A stretch of DNA of 6,836 nucleotides. Origin: an uncultured bacterium (GTDB lineage Bacteria > Bacteroidota > Bacteroidia > Bacteroidales > CAIWKO01). A program made the position numbers and the translations under genes. Shown piece after piece: positions 1 to 6,253 of the stretch. Under the pieces are notes generated by a model. It did no database searches and had not been told where the DNA came from. It saw only the letters and a program-made list of their open reading frames with translations. Positions within the stretch are counted from its first letter, which is position 1. The number at the start of each line of letters is the position of its first letter. The stretch lies in contig CAIWVT010000110.1 in the NCBI GenBank assembly GCA_903916135.1, positions 1-6,836 on the forward strand. Direction: 5' to 3'.

Positions 1-1
1 A

Positions 2-103
2 CGGTTTGCAAAACGTCAATTTGTTATCTATTTTGAGGTTCGGTTCGAAAATCGTGAGGACTTAGTAGAAATGGATGACATAAGCCCACAACAACCTTAT
101 TAG
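2..103 (+). CDS. C-terminal end of an unidentified protein (5' end outside window)
   Basis: The frame beginning at base 2 is open for 33 codons and stops at TAG 101-103. The peptide starts RFAKRQFVIYFEVRF and ends MDDISPQQPY. It has an alternating hydrophobic/charged stretch typical of a beta strand, followed by an acidic turn, so it reads like genuine protein rather than random AT-rich DNA. The other two forward frames carry early stops. A terminator-like inverted repeat begins inside the last codons and continues past the stop, which fits a real gene end. The gene would converge on the glycosyltransferase pair. The family cannot be recognised from so short a tail, and no function is proposed. 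Confidence 0.5.
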   Translation, partial: RFAKRQFVIYFEVRFENREDLVEMDDISPQQPY

Positions 104-162
104 CTTATGAATTGTATTGAAAAACATTGAGAATAAAATTAGGTAATAAGGTTGGTTTTTTT
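92..162 (+). terminator. Long-loop inverted repeat plus T-tract, likely terminator of the leftmost gene
   Basis: CAACCTTATTA (92-102) is the perfect reverse complement of TAATAAGGTTG (144-154). After one G comes a run of seven T (156-162). The 41-nt loop is longer than in a textbook intrinsic terminator. The 5' arm overlaps the last codons and stop of the + strand gene. Read on the minus strand there is no T-tract, so it should act only on + transcripts. The 3' arm sequence AATAAGGTT recurs at 200-208, again followed by a T-rich stretch. Confidence 0.5.
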
Positions 163-242
163 GTATTTAGCTATTCTACTAAGGTGAAAAAAAACAGGAA
201 ATAAGGTTCTTTTTGCGTTGATTTAATAAAATCACAAACCTA

Positions 243-275
243 AAATCAAAAATCTCAAATCTCAAATCAAAAATC
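243..275. repeat. Short AT-rich direct repeats between the convergent genes
   Basis: AAATCAAAAATC occurs at 243-254 and again at 264-275. The 9 bases between them are made of the same words (TCAAATCTC). The block lies directly downstream of the minus-strand glycosyltransferase stop codon. No hairpin or T-run marks it as a terminator. It is probably a low-complexity slippage product. Confidence 0.55.
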
Positions 276-276
276 C

Positions 277-996
277 TCACTTCGCCCGAAACAACCCATA
301 CTTCACTATACAAACCAAAGCCCGTACCCCATCTTTCCAACCTATCTTCTTGCCTTCGTCCACCCCGCGTGCAAAGTAGGAGATGCTCACTTCATAGATT
401 TTTATCTTCGGCACACGCGCCACTTTTATGGTTACTTCCGGCTCAAAACCAAAACGTTTCTCCGTCAAGTGTATGTTTTTGATAATATCTGCTTTAAACA
501 GTTTGTAGCAGGTTTCCATATCGGTCAGGGTGAGATTGATAAACAGATTGGTGCACCATGTCAGCACCTTATTGGCTCTCAGGTTGCGTTTCTTCAACAC
601 GCGATGCACGCTTCCGCCCGCAAAGCGCGAACCAAACACCACATCGGCAAAACCTTCCACCATAGGTTTCAACAAAATGTTGAACTCCGTCGGGTCACAT
701 TCCAAATCCGCATCTTGTATGATGATATAATCGCCCGTAGCTTTCTCTATGCCTTTGTGAATGGCGGCGCCTTTGCCTTGGTTCACTTCTTGTTTCACAT
801 ACTGTATGTTCGCTTCGGGATGCGCCTTCAGGTAAGACAGTATTTGTTGTTCAGTGGAGTCTTTCGAGCAATCGTTCACCACGATGAGTTCCTTCTCTAT
901 CCCTCCAAGCAGATTCACGCTTAAAACTTTATCAAGTACATTGCAAATTGTTTTTTCCTCATTATAAGCAGGAATTAAAACCGACAGCTTCTTCAT
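277..996 (-). CDS. Family 2 glycosyltransferase, DPM1/polyprenyl-phosphate glycosyltransferase type
   Basis: Expected to transfer a sugar from a nucleotide-sugar donor, in this subgroup often to a polyprenyl phosphate at the cytoplasmic membrane face. Seen in the 239-aa product: the GT-A opening LSVLIPAYNEE (residues 4-14), VVNDCSKDST (39-48) for the nucleotide, NQGKGAAIHKG (72-82), and the metal-binding DAD at 95-97 within QDADLE. GSRF follows at 122-125, TDMETCYKLF at 158-167 and FGFEPEV at 182-188. The end, YFARGVDEGKKIGWKDG (207-223), is characteristic of the DPM1-like branch. There is no C-terminal membrane segment, so it is a soluble or peripheral single-domain enzyme of normal length. 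The ATG lies 6 bp after the stop of the upstream glycosyltransferase, without a Shine-Dalgarno sequence, so the two are surely co-transcribed. Donor, acceptor and pathway remain unknown. Confidence 0.93.
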   Translation of the reverse strand: MKKLSVLIPAYNEEKTICNVLDKVLSVNLLGGIEKELIVVNDCSKDSTEQQILSYLKAHPEANIQYVKQEVNQGKGAAIHKGIEKATGDYIIIQDADLECDPTEFNILLKPMVEGFADVVFGSRFAGGSVHRVLKKRNLRANKVLTWCTNLFINLTLTDMETCYKLFKADIIKNIHLTEKRFGFEPEVTIKVARVPKIKIYEVSISYFARGVDEGKKIGWKDGVRALVCIVKYGLFRAK

Positions 997-1002
997 GAAA
1001 TT

Positions 1003-2016
1003 CTAATTTATTTTGTTTTTTAAATCTGTAAACTTTTTCTTTTTTCGTAGATAATAATCCGTAACGATATTGCCTTGATACACATGACTGACATCATGCT
1101 GTTGCAATAGTTTCCGCTTTCTTTTGATGGCATGATGATGTCGGTAAAAGGAAAAATGTGCACGCGTAACTGCCACAAAATCGCTGAAACCTCCTTCAAA
1201 AAGAAACTTCACCGCCGCAACACCATCCAACAACAAACGCGCAGCAAACACGGGAACCACTCTTTCTTTTGGAAGATTCTTATACAGCAGCGTGAAGTTG
1301 TTCCTGAAATTCAAATAGGTCTTCCGCGCCGAACTCTTCGGCAAAGTGCCTCCCCCAATATGATACACCACCGCATTGGGGCAATACATAATCTTATAGC
1401 CCGAGTTCTTCAGTCGCCAACAGTAATCAATTTCTTCCATGTGCGCAAAGAAATCCTCGTCCAAACCTCCAAATTGATGATACAACTCAGCCCGAACAAA
1501 CATGCAAGCACCCGTAGCCCAAAAGATTTCTGCCACATCATCATATTGCCCATGATCTTCTTCTAAAGACATAAACAAACGCCCTCTGCAAAACGGATAA
1601 CCATATTTGTCAATATAGCCTCCTGCTGCGCCTGCATATTCAAACTTCTCTTTTTCGTAAAACGAACGTATCTTCGGCTGACAGGCTGCAATCGTCGCAT
1701 CGCTATCCATCAAACGAATCACAGGCTCTATCCAATGCTCCGTTACTTCGATATCCGAATTCAACAACACATAATATTCGGCATCCACCTGTTTCAGCGC
1801 ATCATTATATCCTTTAGCGAAGCCGCCATTGCTCTCATTTTGAATGATGCGAACCTCTGGGAAATACGTTTGTAGAAACTCAACCGAGTCATCAGCGGAT
1901 GCATTATCGGCAACAACAATATCAGCAATATCTTTGCTGTGACGTATAACCACAGGCAAAAACTGCTTCAGGAATTCTTTACCATTCCAATTTAATATAA
2001 CGATTGCGACTTTCAA
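1003..2016 (-). CDS. Family 2 glycosyltransferase, rhamnosyltransferase-like, with TTG start
   Basis: A GT-A fold enzyme of 337 aa. The N-terminus VAIVILNWNG (3-12) is the first strand of the fold. VVADNASADDS (34-44) and NGGFAKGYN (63-71) form the nucleotide-binding part, and LLNSDIE (84-90) holds the metal-binding motif as N-S-D. WATGACMFVRAELY (166-179) precedes the acceptor and catalytic region GGLDEDFFAHMEEIDYCWRL (183-202) with its E-E-x-D. This layout is typical of the WbbL/RfbN-like GT2 group that builds polysaccharide chains; the sugar specificity is not readable. The basic C-terminal tail could bind the membrane peripherally. The start is TTG: the frame has a TAG upstream with no ATG or GTG between, and the first strand would be lost with any later start. 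It forms a two-gene unit with the downstream DPM1-type enzyme and lies 93 bp after the GWxTD gene. Confidence 0.92.
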   Translation of the reverse strand: MKVAIVILNWNGKEFLKQFLPVVIRHSKDIADIVVADNASADDSVEFLQTYFPEVRIIQNESNGGFAKGYNDALKQVDAEYYVLLNSDIEVTEHWIEPVIRLMDSDATIAACQPKIRSFYEKEKFEYAGAAGGYIDKYGYPFCRGRLFMSLEEDHGQYDDVAEIFWATGACMFVRAELYHQFGGLDEDFFAHMEEIDYCWRLKNSGYKIMYCPNAVVYHIGGGTLPKSSARKTYLNFRNNFTLLYKNLPKERVVPVFAARLLLDGVAAVKFLFEGGFSDFVAVTRAHFSFYRHHHAIKRKRKLLQQHDVSHVYQGNIVTDYYLRKKKKFTDLKNKIN

Positions 2017-2021
2017 GTTGG

Positions 2022-2029
2022 CAAATTTA
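2022..2029 (-). promoter_or_regulatory. TAnnTTTG -7 box just upstream of the glycosyltransferase pair
   Basis: On the minus strand the bases read TAAATTTG, a full match to the Bacteroidota -7 consensus. Only 5 bp separate it from the TTG start codon, so a transcript starting here would have almost no leader. No clear -33 TTG is placed correctly. A chance match in AT-rich DNA, with expression driven from the GWxTD gene, is the alternative. Confidence 0.4.
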
Positions 2030-2084
2030 TACTATTTTTTGGAAAGGAAGAATGTTTTTGATGAAAACTACCAAATTATTTTTC

Positions 2085-2102
2085 TTTTATAAGATTATAA
2101 AA
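2085..2102. repeat. AT-only palindrome after the GWxTD gene
   Basis: TTTTATAA and TTATAAAA flank a central GA, a perfect palindrome 8 bp beyond the GWxTD stop codon. It could form a weak hairpin at the transcript end. On the minus strand it is followed by A-rich rather than T-rich sequence, so it is a poor intrinsic terminator, and read-through into the glycosyltransferases is possible. Confidence 0.4.
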
Positions 2103-2109
2103 TCACTAT

Positions 2110-3579
2110 TTACTTGGGATTATTGAATATCTCGTTGCTCTTTCTGCCAAAATGATCTCTAACACCATCATTGTCTATATCATTGGTAACATTGTTTCGT
2201 CCATAGATTTTTTGCTGCCATTTGTAATCGTTTACTTCGCCTATGGCATCCGAATGTATCAATGTGAAATCGTTGGAGGCTAAATCCATATCGCAGAACA
2301 CAAATTTCTTGTTCTTTTGGGTTTTGCAGGTGTAGTAATGCCAAATTTCATAAGGAAAGGCGCTTGGCTCGAAATATTCTTTCGAAATTGTGTTGGGTTC
2401 GCCATATTCCAAATACACACGTCCGCGGTCGGTTTCATATCCTTTCTTGATACTCGTGCTGTATGCGCCGTTCACCTTTTTCACTTCTATCAAATACGTT
2501 GCCCAAGCTCCACCGGGGTTCTCAGCATTGCGCGTTTGCCAAAACGATAAGAAATATTTCTGCATGGAACTCAATTCATTTCTGTTGACTTGATTCTTGG
2601 CAAAGATGCGTTCATTCTCGCTCGAAATAGGGTAGAGGCAACGGATGTATTCTGCCAAAGTATCTTTGTTGGTGTACATCTCCACAAAAGAATGTTCGGT
2701 AACCACATTTTCGATGGTAGTCATCGGAGCCTGAACTTTGGCATTGTCGCGCTCGAAATAAAACTTCTGAACCGAAACTTGTTTATTCGTCTTATCGCGC
2801 ACCTCAATCACCAAATTATAATTACCCGTAGGCAATGCCGACAAATCAAACTCATTGAAAACAACATTCACGGGCTTGGCAGTCTCTTTCTTCACTTTCA
2901 CAAACGGCTCAACCAACTTTCCGTTTTCAAATATTTCAATATGAGAACTCAACAAATACTTTTCGTCAACACCAAACGCCTTGTCGGCATTATAGACTTC
3001 CGCATAATAGGTCATCTTGTTCACCTTGTCGGGATAATAATACAAGATGTAAGGCACCAAATCATAACCGCTTTTGGATAGAATGTTTACCATTTCGGTT
3101 TTCTTAAACGATTCCACCACTTCGATGCCTGAGATGCCAATTTTTGCGGCAGGATATGAAATGTCAATGGTTTCATTGCCTTTGAACGGAATGGAGGTGG
3201 AGTTTTTGTCGGCAATAATGATTTCAACATCATAGGTGCCATTCGGTAAAATGAAACGCTGTTGGTCAATAAAATTAAAGTTCACCGCATTGGTGTCTTC
3301 CACTTCGGGACTCAACAAATTGTATTTCTTGAAATCTTTAATCACTGAATCCTGACGGAAGATAAGAGTAACTTCGATGGTTGACTGAAACTTATCACTA
3401 ATGTTTTTCAAGAAGTGAACGCTCTTGCCCACCACAATCAGATAGGTTTCGATGTATGGACCATCCGAAGGCGAGTAAAACGTAGAATACGACATAAATG
3501 CTTGCATCCGCTTTGCATACGAGCTAAAGCTAATGATAGAAAGAAGCATAAGGCTGATAATGAATACATATTTTTTCAT
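2110..3579 (-). CDS. Secreted GWxTD domain protein
   Basis: Product of 489 aa. Residues 1-22 are a signal peptide: MKK, a hydrophobic core, then a likely cut after SSYA. The middle (about 35-280) is beta-rich, with repeats of the form LPNGTYDVEI (111-120) and LPTGNYNLVIEV (249-260), suggesting two Ig-like modules. The C-terminal third carries the family signature: FLSFWQTRN (343-351), then GYETDRGRVYLEYGEPN (380-396) and PYEIWHYY (409-416). The eponymous motif is GYETD here, with Tyr for Trp. Near the end NDIDNDGVRDHFG (466-478) has the D-x-D-x-D-G spacing of calcium-binding loops. The family is known mainly from Bacteroidota and Acidobacteriota and its biochemical role is not established, so I propose only a periplasmic or cell-envelope location. 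ATG start is 23 bp from a -7 box. It may share a transcript with the two glycosyltransferases. Confidence 0.88.
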   Translation of the reverse strand: MKKYVFIISLMLLSIISFSSYAKRMQAFMSYSTFYSPSDGPYIETYLIVVGKSVHFLKNISDKFQSTIEVTLIFRQDSVIKDFKKYNLLSPEVEDTNAVNFNFIDQQRFILPNGTYDVEIIIADKNSTSIPFKGNETIDISYPAAKIGISGIEVVESFKKTEMVNILSKSGYDLVPYILYYYPDKVNKMTYYAEVYNADKAFGVDEKYLLSSHIEIFENGKLVEPFVKVKKETAKPVNVVFNEFDLSALPTGNYNLVIEVRDKTNKQVSVQKFYFERDNAKVQAPMTTIENVVTEHSFVEMYTNKDTLAEYIRCLYPISSENERIFAKNQVNRNELSSMQKYFLSFWQTRNAENPGGAWATYLIEVKKVNGAYSTSIKKGYETDRGRVYLEYGEPNTISKEYFEPSAFPYEIWHYYTCKTQKNKKFVFCDMDLASNDFTLIHSDAIGEVNDYKWQQKIYGRNNVTNDIDNDGVRDHFGRKSNEIFNNPK

Positions 3580-3602
3580 GATTACATTTTTTTATGAATA
3601 TA

Positions 3603-3610
3603 CAAAGATA
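3603..3610 (-). promoter_or_regulatory. TAnnTTTG -7 box of the GWxTD gene
   Basis: The minus strand reads TATCTTTG, a full consensus match, leaving a leader of roughly 20 nt before the ATG. A convincing -33 TTG is not seen at the usual distance; the stretch there is A-rich. Confidence 0.6.
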
Positions 3611-3628
3611 GTGTCTTTTTTTTATTTT

Positions 3629-3660
3629 CCGTAAATAATTTATGATGAATCAGTTTACGG
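3629..3660. repeat. Inverted repeat between divergent promoters
   Basis: CCGTAAA (3629-3635) and TTTACGG (3654-3660) are perfect inverted arms with 18 bp between. It lies between the GWxTD promoter and the tRNA-Ser promoter. It could be an operator-like site; with only 7-bp arms, chance is possible. Confidence 0.3.
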
Positions 3661-3701
3661 CAGCATTTAGCAAGTTAACGGTAAGATTTGTAAAAAAAAA
3701 A

Positions 3702-3730
3702 TTGCAGATTAAAAAAAAGTAGTACTTTTG
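3702..3730 (+). promoter_or_regulatory. Promoter of tRNA-Ser
   Basis: TTG at 3702-3704 (-33 element) and TACTTTTG at 3723-3730 (-7 element, matching TAnnTTTG) are separated by 18 bp, close to the spacing of Bacteroidota vegetative promoters. The -7 box ends only 4 bp before the mature tRNA 5' end, so transcription should start at or almost at the first base of the tRNA. Confidence 0.75.
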
Positions 3731-3734
3731 CAGC

Positions 3735-3819
3735 GGAGAGATGGCAGAGCGGTCGATTGCGGCGGTCTTGAAAACCGTTGAGGGTAACACCTCCGGGGGT
3801 TCGAATCCCCCTTTCTCCG
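3735..3819 (+). tRNA. tRNA-Ser(UGA)
   Basis: A complete class II tRNA of 85 nt. The acceptor arm GGAGAGA (3735-3741) pairs with TTTCTCC (3812-3818), including one G-T, and G3819 is the discriminator typical of serine tRNAs. The anticodon stem is 3762-3766 with 3774-3778, the 7-nt loop is 3767-3773 and the anticodon TGA is 3769-3771, reading UCN codons. The long variable arm has GAGG (3780-3783) pairing with CCTC (3790-3793). The T arm is GGGGG, TTCGAAT, CCCCC (3795-3811). The 3' CCA is not encoded; CCT follows the discriminator, so nucleotidyltransferase must add it. The gene has its own promoter and terminator and is monocistronic. Confidence 0.97.
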
Positions 3820-3845
3820 CCTTGATTAATACTTCAAATTTTATG

Positions 3846-3887
3846 AAACCACTGAAAACAATACCTTTTCAGTGGTTTTTTTGTTTT
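3846..3887 (+). terminator. Strong intrinsic terminator of tRNA-Ser
   Basis: AAACCACTGAAAA (3846-3858) and TTTTCAGTGGTTT (3866-3878) form a perfect 13-bp stem with a 7-nt loop, followed by a T-rich tail that runs on from the stem. It sits 26 bp after the tRNA and close to the stop codon of the convergent peptidase gene. On the minus strand the hairpin is the same but the trailing T-run is only three bases, so it may serve the peptidase gene weakly. Confidence 0.9.
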
Positions 3888-3900
3888 TGCTAAAACACCT

Positions 3901-5661
3901 TTATCTACACACCGTCATCTTTCCAACACTTATCCTTTTCCCTGCTGCTTGTAGCGAATACACATAAATACCGTTTGATAATCCTTCATCTGTGACGATG
4001 AAACGATTTATTCCTGATTGGATTTCAATCGGGATATGTTTTATCTTTCTGCCCATAATATCGGTGATGCAGAGAGCAACGTCTTTCATAAGCGTATTAT
4101 CCGCAGCTTCAATCACAATTTCTGTTTGTCCTGCAAAAGGATTCGGGGTATTCTGATGCATCACGATACCCCAATTCATTATGGCGTTGCTAACAATGCC
4201 AAGGGGTTGAAAGGTGTATTCTTCACTAAACAAACTCTCCACAGTGTTTTGTACATTGGCAACACTCAAGAAGGTAGTATTGGTCATACTAAGACCACTT
4301 ACAAAGAACTTCGTAGTATTTGTAAAAGTAAGTACGGTATCAAAATTCAAGCTTCCAGTATGCTGACTCCGAATGCCAACTCTGTAGTGTCTGTAAACAC
4401 TGTCGGCATTTTTCATTTCGATGTGCACCGTGTCGCCTGAGAAACTAAATAGGGGAGTAGGAGCGGGGGGAGCAATGGCTAAGCATCCCAAATTGACGCC
4501 ATTCATGATGATGTTTCTTCTCAAATAATTTGGATTCACAAAGAAGCTATCAATGATTCCATCGGCGGGCGACGACACATCCATCCCTAAGATATCGTCG
4601 CTCGTATGTTGTCTATCGGGAGGGGTGCCGCTGCCATTTCCATGTTCGTTCTTCGACGTAAATCTGATGGCAGTATAGCCTTTTTGACGAAAAGGAATAT
4701 GGTCGCCACTGCGCCCCACGCGGTCTTCATACATGATTATATCCACAGTCATGGGCGTAGTAAGCAAAGGATTGATGCGTTCTACCTGATGAAGCTGTAT
4801 ATAACGTGCCAATTGTTTATGCGGCGATTTCCAAGCGGTGTCGTTGCTTTGCGAATAGGAAAAGATGCGCACATGGGTGCTATCTATCGCATCCAAACCC
4901 GGGCAGGAAGGAGCAGAAGACGTTTGTCCGCAAATAACCCCGCCTATCACATCATTATTAAACACCGAACGTATTTTAATATTCTTGCTATATAAATAGC
5001 TCGACAAAGCCGTAGCGCCATACAAACCTTGGTCTTCTCCCGTAACGGACGCAAACAATATCGTATGATTGAAACTATAGCGACTCATAATCCTGGCAAG
5101 TTCCATCACCAAGACGGTGCCCGAACCATTGTCTTCCATGCCCGGCGAATAACATGCCGTGTCGCATACCCCCTGACAACGCGTATCGTAATGCCCCTCC
5201 ACCACCAATATCTCTTTATTCGTGGTGTCGAGTCCGGGCAACAGCGCCAACACATTGCGGTGGTGGGTTTGTCCGCAAACGCTCACATCAAAATCTAAAT
5301 AGGACGTTACCAAGCGGTTCTCGCATTGTGTGCTAAATTCATTATATTTGCCATAAATCCATCGCCTCACAGCGCCAATGCCATGCGTTTGCGAAACAGT
5401 ATCCGAACCTGTGTTGCGGTTATGATAACTATCAATCTTAACCAAATAGCTCCACAAACTATCTTTCGAAACACGATTCACGATTCCGTTAAGAATAGAA
5501 TCGGGATGATTAAGGATGTTAGCAGGCGTAAAATTAGCAGGGTTATAAATGCCCAATAGTATGTTCAGTGCTGCGGGATTGCTCATCGTGATATTGGTTT
5601 GAGCAAAGCCATATATCTGTGATGCCAACAAAAATAAAATAACGGATAGCAGTTTTTTCAT
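3901..5661 (-). CDS. Secreted M28-family zinc peptidase with T9SS C-terminal sorting domain
   Basis: Product of 586 aa, likely an exported aminopeptidase or related di-zinc exopeptidase. Signal peptide 1-20, cut after GFA. The M28 core spans about 130-380: EGHYDTR (155-161) gives Zn ligand H157 and D159; PGMEDNGSGT (173-182) gives bridging D177; TGEDQGLYG (207-215) gives catalytic E209 and ligand position D210; NNDVIGG (235-241) gives ligand D237; QHTSDD (351-356) gives ligand H352. DHIPF (320-324) is also conserved in the family. Residues about 400-485 look like an FN3/Ig-type module. From 503 (QNTPNPF) through GRKIKH and LSNGIYVYSL to the end is a type A Por secretion tail, so the protein should cross the outer membrane by type IX secretion and be surface-attached or released. 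Many cysteines (113, 129, 162, 166, 170, 244, 253) suggest disulfides. Substrate unknown. It is transcribed alone. Confidence 0.93.
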   Translation of the reverse strand: MKKLLSVILFLLASQIYGFAQTNITMSNPAALNILLGIYNPANFTPANILNHPDSILNGIVNRVSKDSLWSYLVKIDSYHNRNTGSDTVSQTHGIGAVRRWIYGKYNEFSTQCENRLVTSYLDFDVSVCGQTHHRNVLALLPGLDTTNKEILVVEGHYDTRCQGVCDTACYSPGMEDNGSGTVLVMELARIMSRYSFNHTILFASVTGEDQGLYGATALSSYLYSKNIKIRSVFNNDVIGGVICGQTSSAPSCPGLDAIDSTHVRIFSYSQSNDTAWKSPHKQLARYIQLHQVERINPLLTTPMTVDIIMYEDRVGRSGDHIPFRQKGYTAIRFTSKNEHGNGSGTPPDRQHTSDDILGMDVSSPADGIIDSFFVNPNYLRRNIIMNGVNLGCLAIAPPAPTPLFSFSGDTVHIEMKNADSVYRHYRVGIRSQHTGSLNFDTVLTFTNTTKFFVSGLSMTNTTFLSVANVQNTVESLFSEEYTFQPLGIVSNAIMNWGIVMHQNTPNPFAGQTEIVIEAADNTLMKDVALCITDIMGRKIKHIPIEIQSGINRFIVTDEGLSNGIYVYSLQAAGKRISVGKMTVCR

Positions 5662-5716
5662 AGTATGGAATTTGTGAAGGTTTTGACGACTTGGTTTCGC
5701 GATAAGTATTTTATGG

Positions 5717-5724
5717 CAAAGGTA
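5717..5724 (-). promoter_or_regulatory. TAnnTTTG -7 box of the M28 peptidase gene
   Basis: The minus strand reads TACCTTTG, a full -7 consensus, 55 bp before the ATG, which implies a leader of roughly 50 nt. No well-placed -33 TTG was found. Confidence 0.55.
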
Positions 5725-5823
5725 GTTATTTTTGATTATGCTTAGGCTAAAACAATCAAATGTTTTTCTTTATCCTTATGAAAACTAATCAATGCGTCGG
5801 GACTTAATGCTGGGTGGGTTTAT

Positions 5824-5941
5824 TTTTCTATAAACATTTTGTCCCTACAGGACTATCTCGAAGGATGAAAACCATAATCCCGTAGGGATTTTATATTTAT
5901 AGAAAAGTTCAATTCAAGGTTTTTTTACGTCCTGTAGAGAC
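5824..5941. repeat. REP-like cluster of three short palindromes
   Basis: Three related palindromic cores lie within 120 bp of gene-free DNA: GTCCCTACAGGAC (5841-5853), AATCCCGTAGGGATT (5877-5891, beginning with the A at 5877) and GTCCTGTAGAGAC (5929-5941). The third is the reverse complement of the first with one mismatch. Around the first two, flanks are also inverted: TTTTCTATAAA ends at 5834 and TTTATAGAAAA ends at 5906, giving imperfect arms of about 25 bp (5824-5848 and 5882-5906). This layout resembles REP/BIME-type or miniature inverted-repeat elements. No coding frame or target-site duplication was recognised. Confidence 0.6.
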
Positions 5942-5980
5942 AATTTATTATTTAATCGAACAATAATGATAAAGTAATGG

Positions 5981-6056
5981 TATCATCGAGTCATCCAGAC
6001 ACTCCCGACATTCCCGACATTCCCGACATTCCCGACATTCCCGACATTCCCGACAT
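5981..6056. repeat. 9-bp tandem array (six perfect copies) with lead-in
   Basis: TCCCGACAT repeats six times without error at 6003-6056, preceded by one degenerate copy TCCAGACAC (5994-6002) and by TATCATC at 5981-5987. The same TATCAT lead-in precedes the two single downstream elements. The 9-mer is the left arm of a hairpin whose right arm lies in the 17-bp repeat that follows. All frames on both strands through it are open only because the unit lacks stop codons, so it is not taken as coding. Confidence 0.95.
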
Positions 6057-6229
6057 TCCATGTGCGGGACAGGTCCATGTGCGGGACAGGTCCATGTGCG
6101 GGACAGGTACATGTGCGAGACAGGTACATGTGCGAGACAGGTCCATGTGCGGGACAGGTACATGTGCGAGACAGGTACATGTGCGAGACAGGTACATGTG
6201 CGAGACAGGTACGTGTGCGGGACAGGTTG
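6057..6229. repeat. 17-bp tandem array (ten copies)
   Basis: Ten head-to-tail 17-bp units fill 6057-6226, followed by TTG. There are two main variants differing at two linked positions: X = TCCATGTGCGGGACAGG (units 1, 2, 3, 6) and Y = TACATGTGCGAGACAGG (units 4, 5, 7, 8, 9). Unit 10 is TACGTGTGCGGGACAGG. Order is XXXYYXYYYZ. The ATGTGCGGGA part of X is complementary to the preceding 9-mer, allowing one bulged G. Since 17 is not a multiple of 3, the repeat reads through every frame, producing spurious peptides on both strands. Confidence 0.95.
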
Positions 6230-6253
6230 CACTATCGCATCATTCTATCATTA

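Noticed and set aside
107..130. Tiny frame starting ATG AAT TGT after the left gene, similar to the start at 6501
   Set aside because: It stops after seven codons and lies inside the loop of the putative terminator; only the first three residues match the right-hand frame.
3735..3821. tRNA as an integration site for a mobile element
   Set aside because: No integrase gene and no repeated copy of the tRNA 3' end were found in the window; the flanking genes are ordinary.
5029..5336. Plus-strand open frames opposite the peptidase gene, and similar ones opposite the glycosyltransferases and the GWxTD gene
   Set aside because: They are antisense shadows. The minus-strand products carry signal peptides and conserved catalytic motifs across the same DNA.
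5824..5941. Riboswitch or attenuator for the peptidase gene
   Set aside because: The palindromes lie upstream of the predicted transcription start (-7 box at 5717-5724 on the minus strand), so they are probably not in the leader, and no known riboswitch motif is seen.
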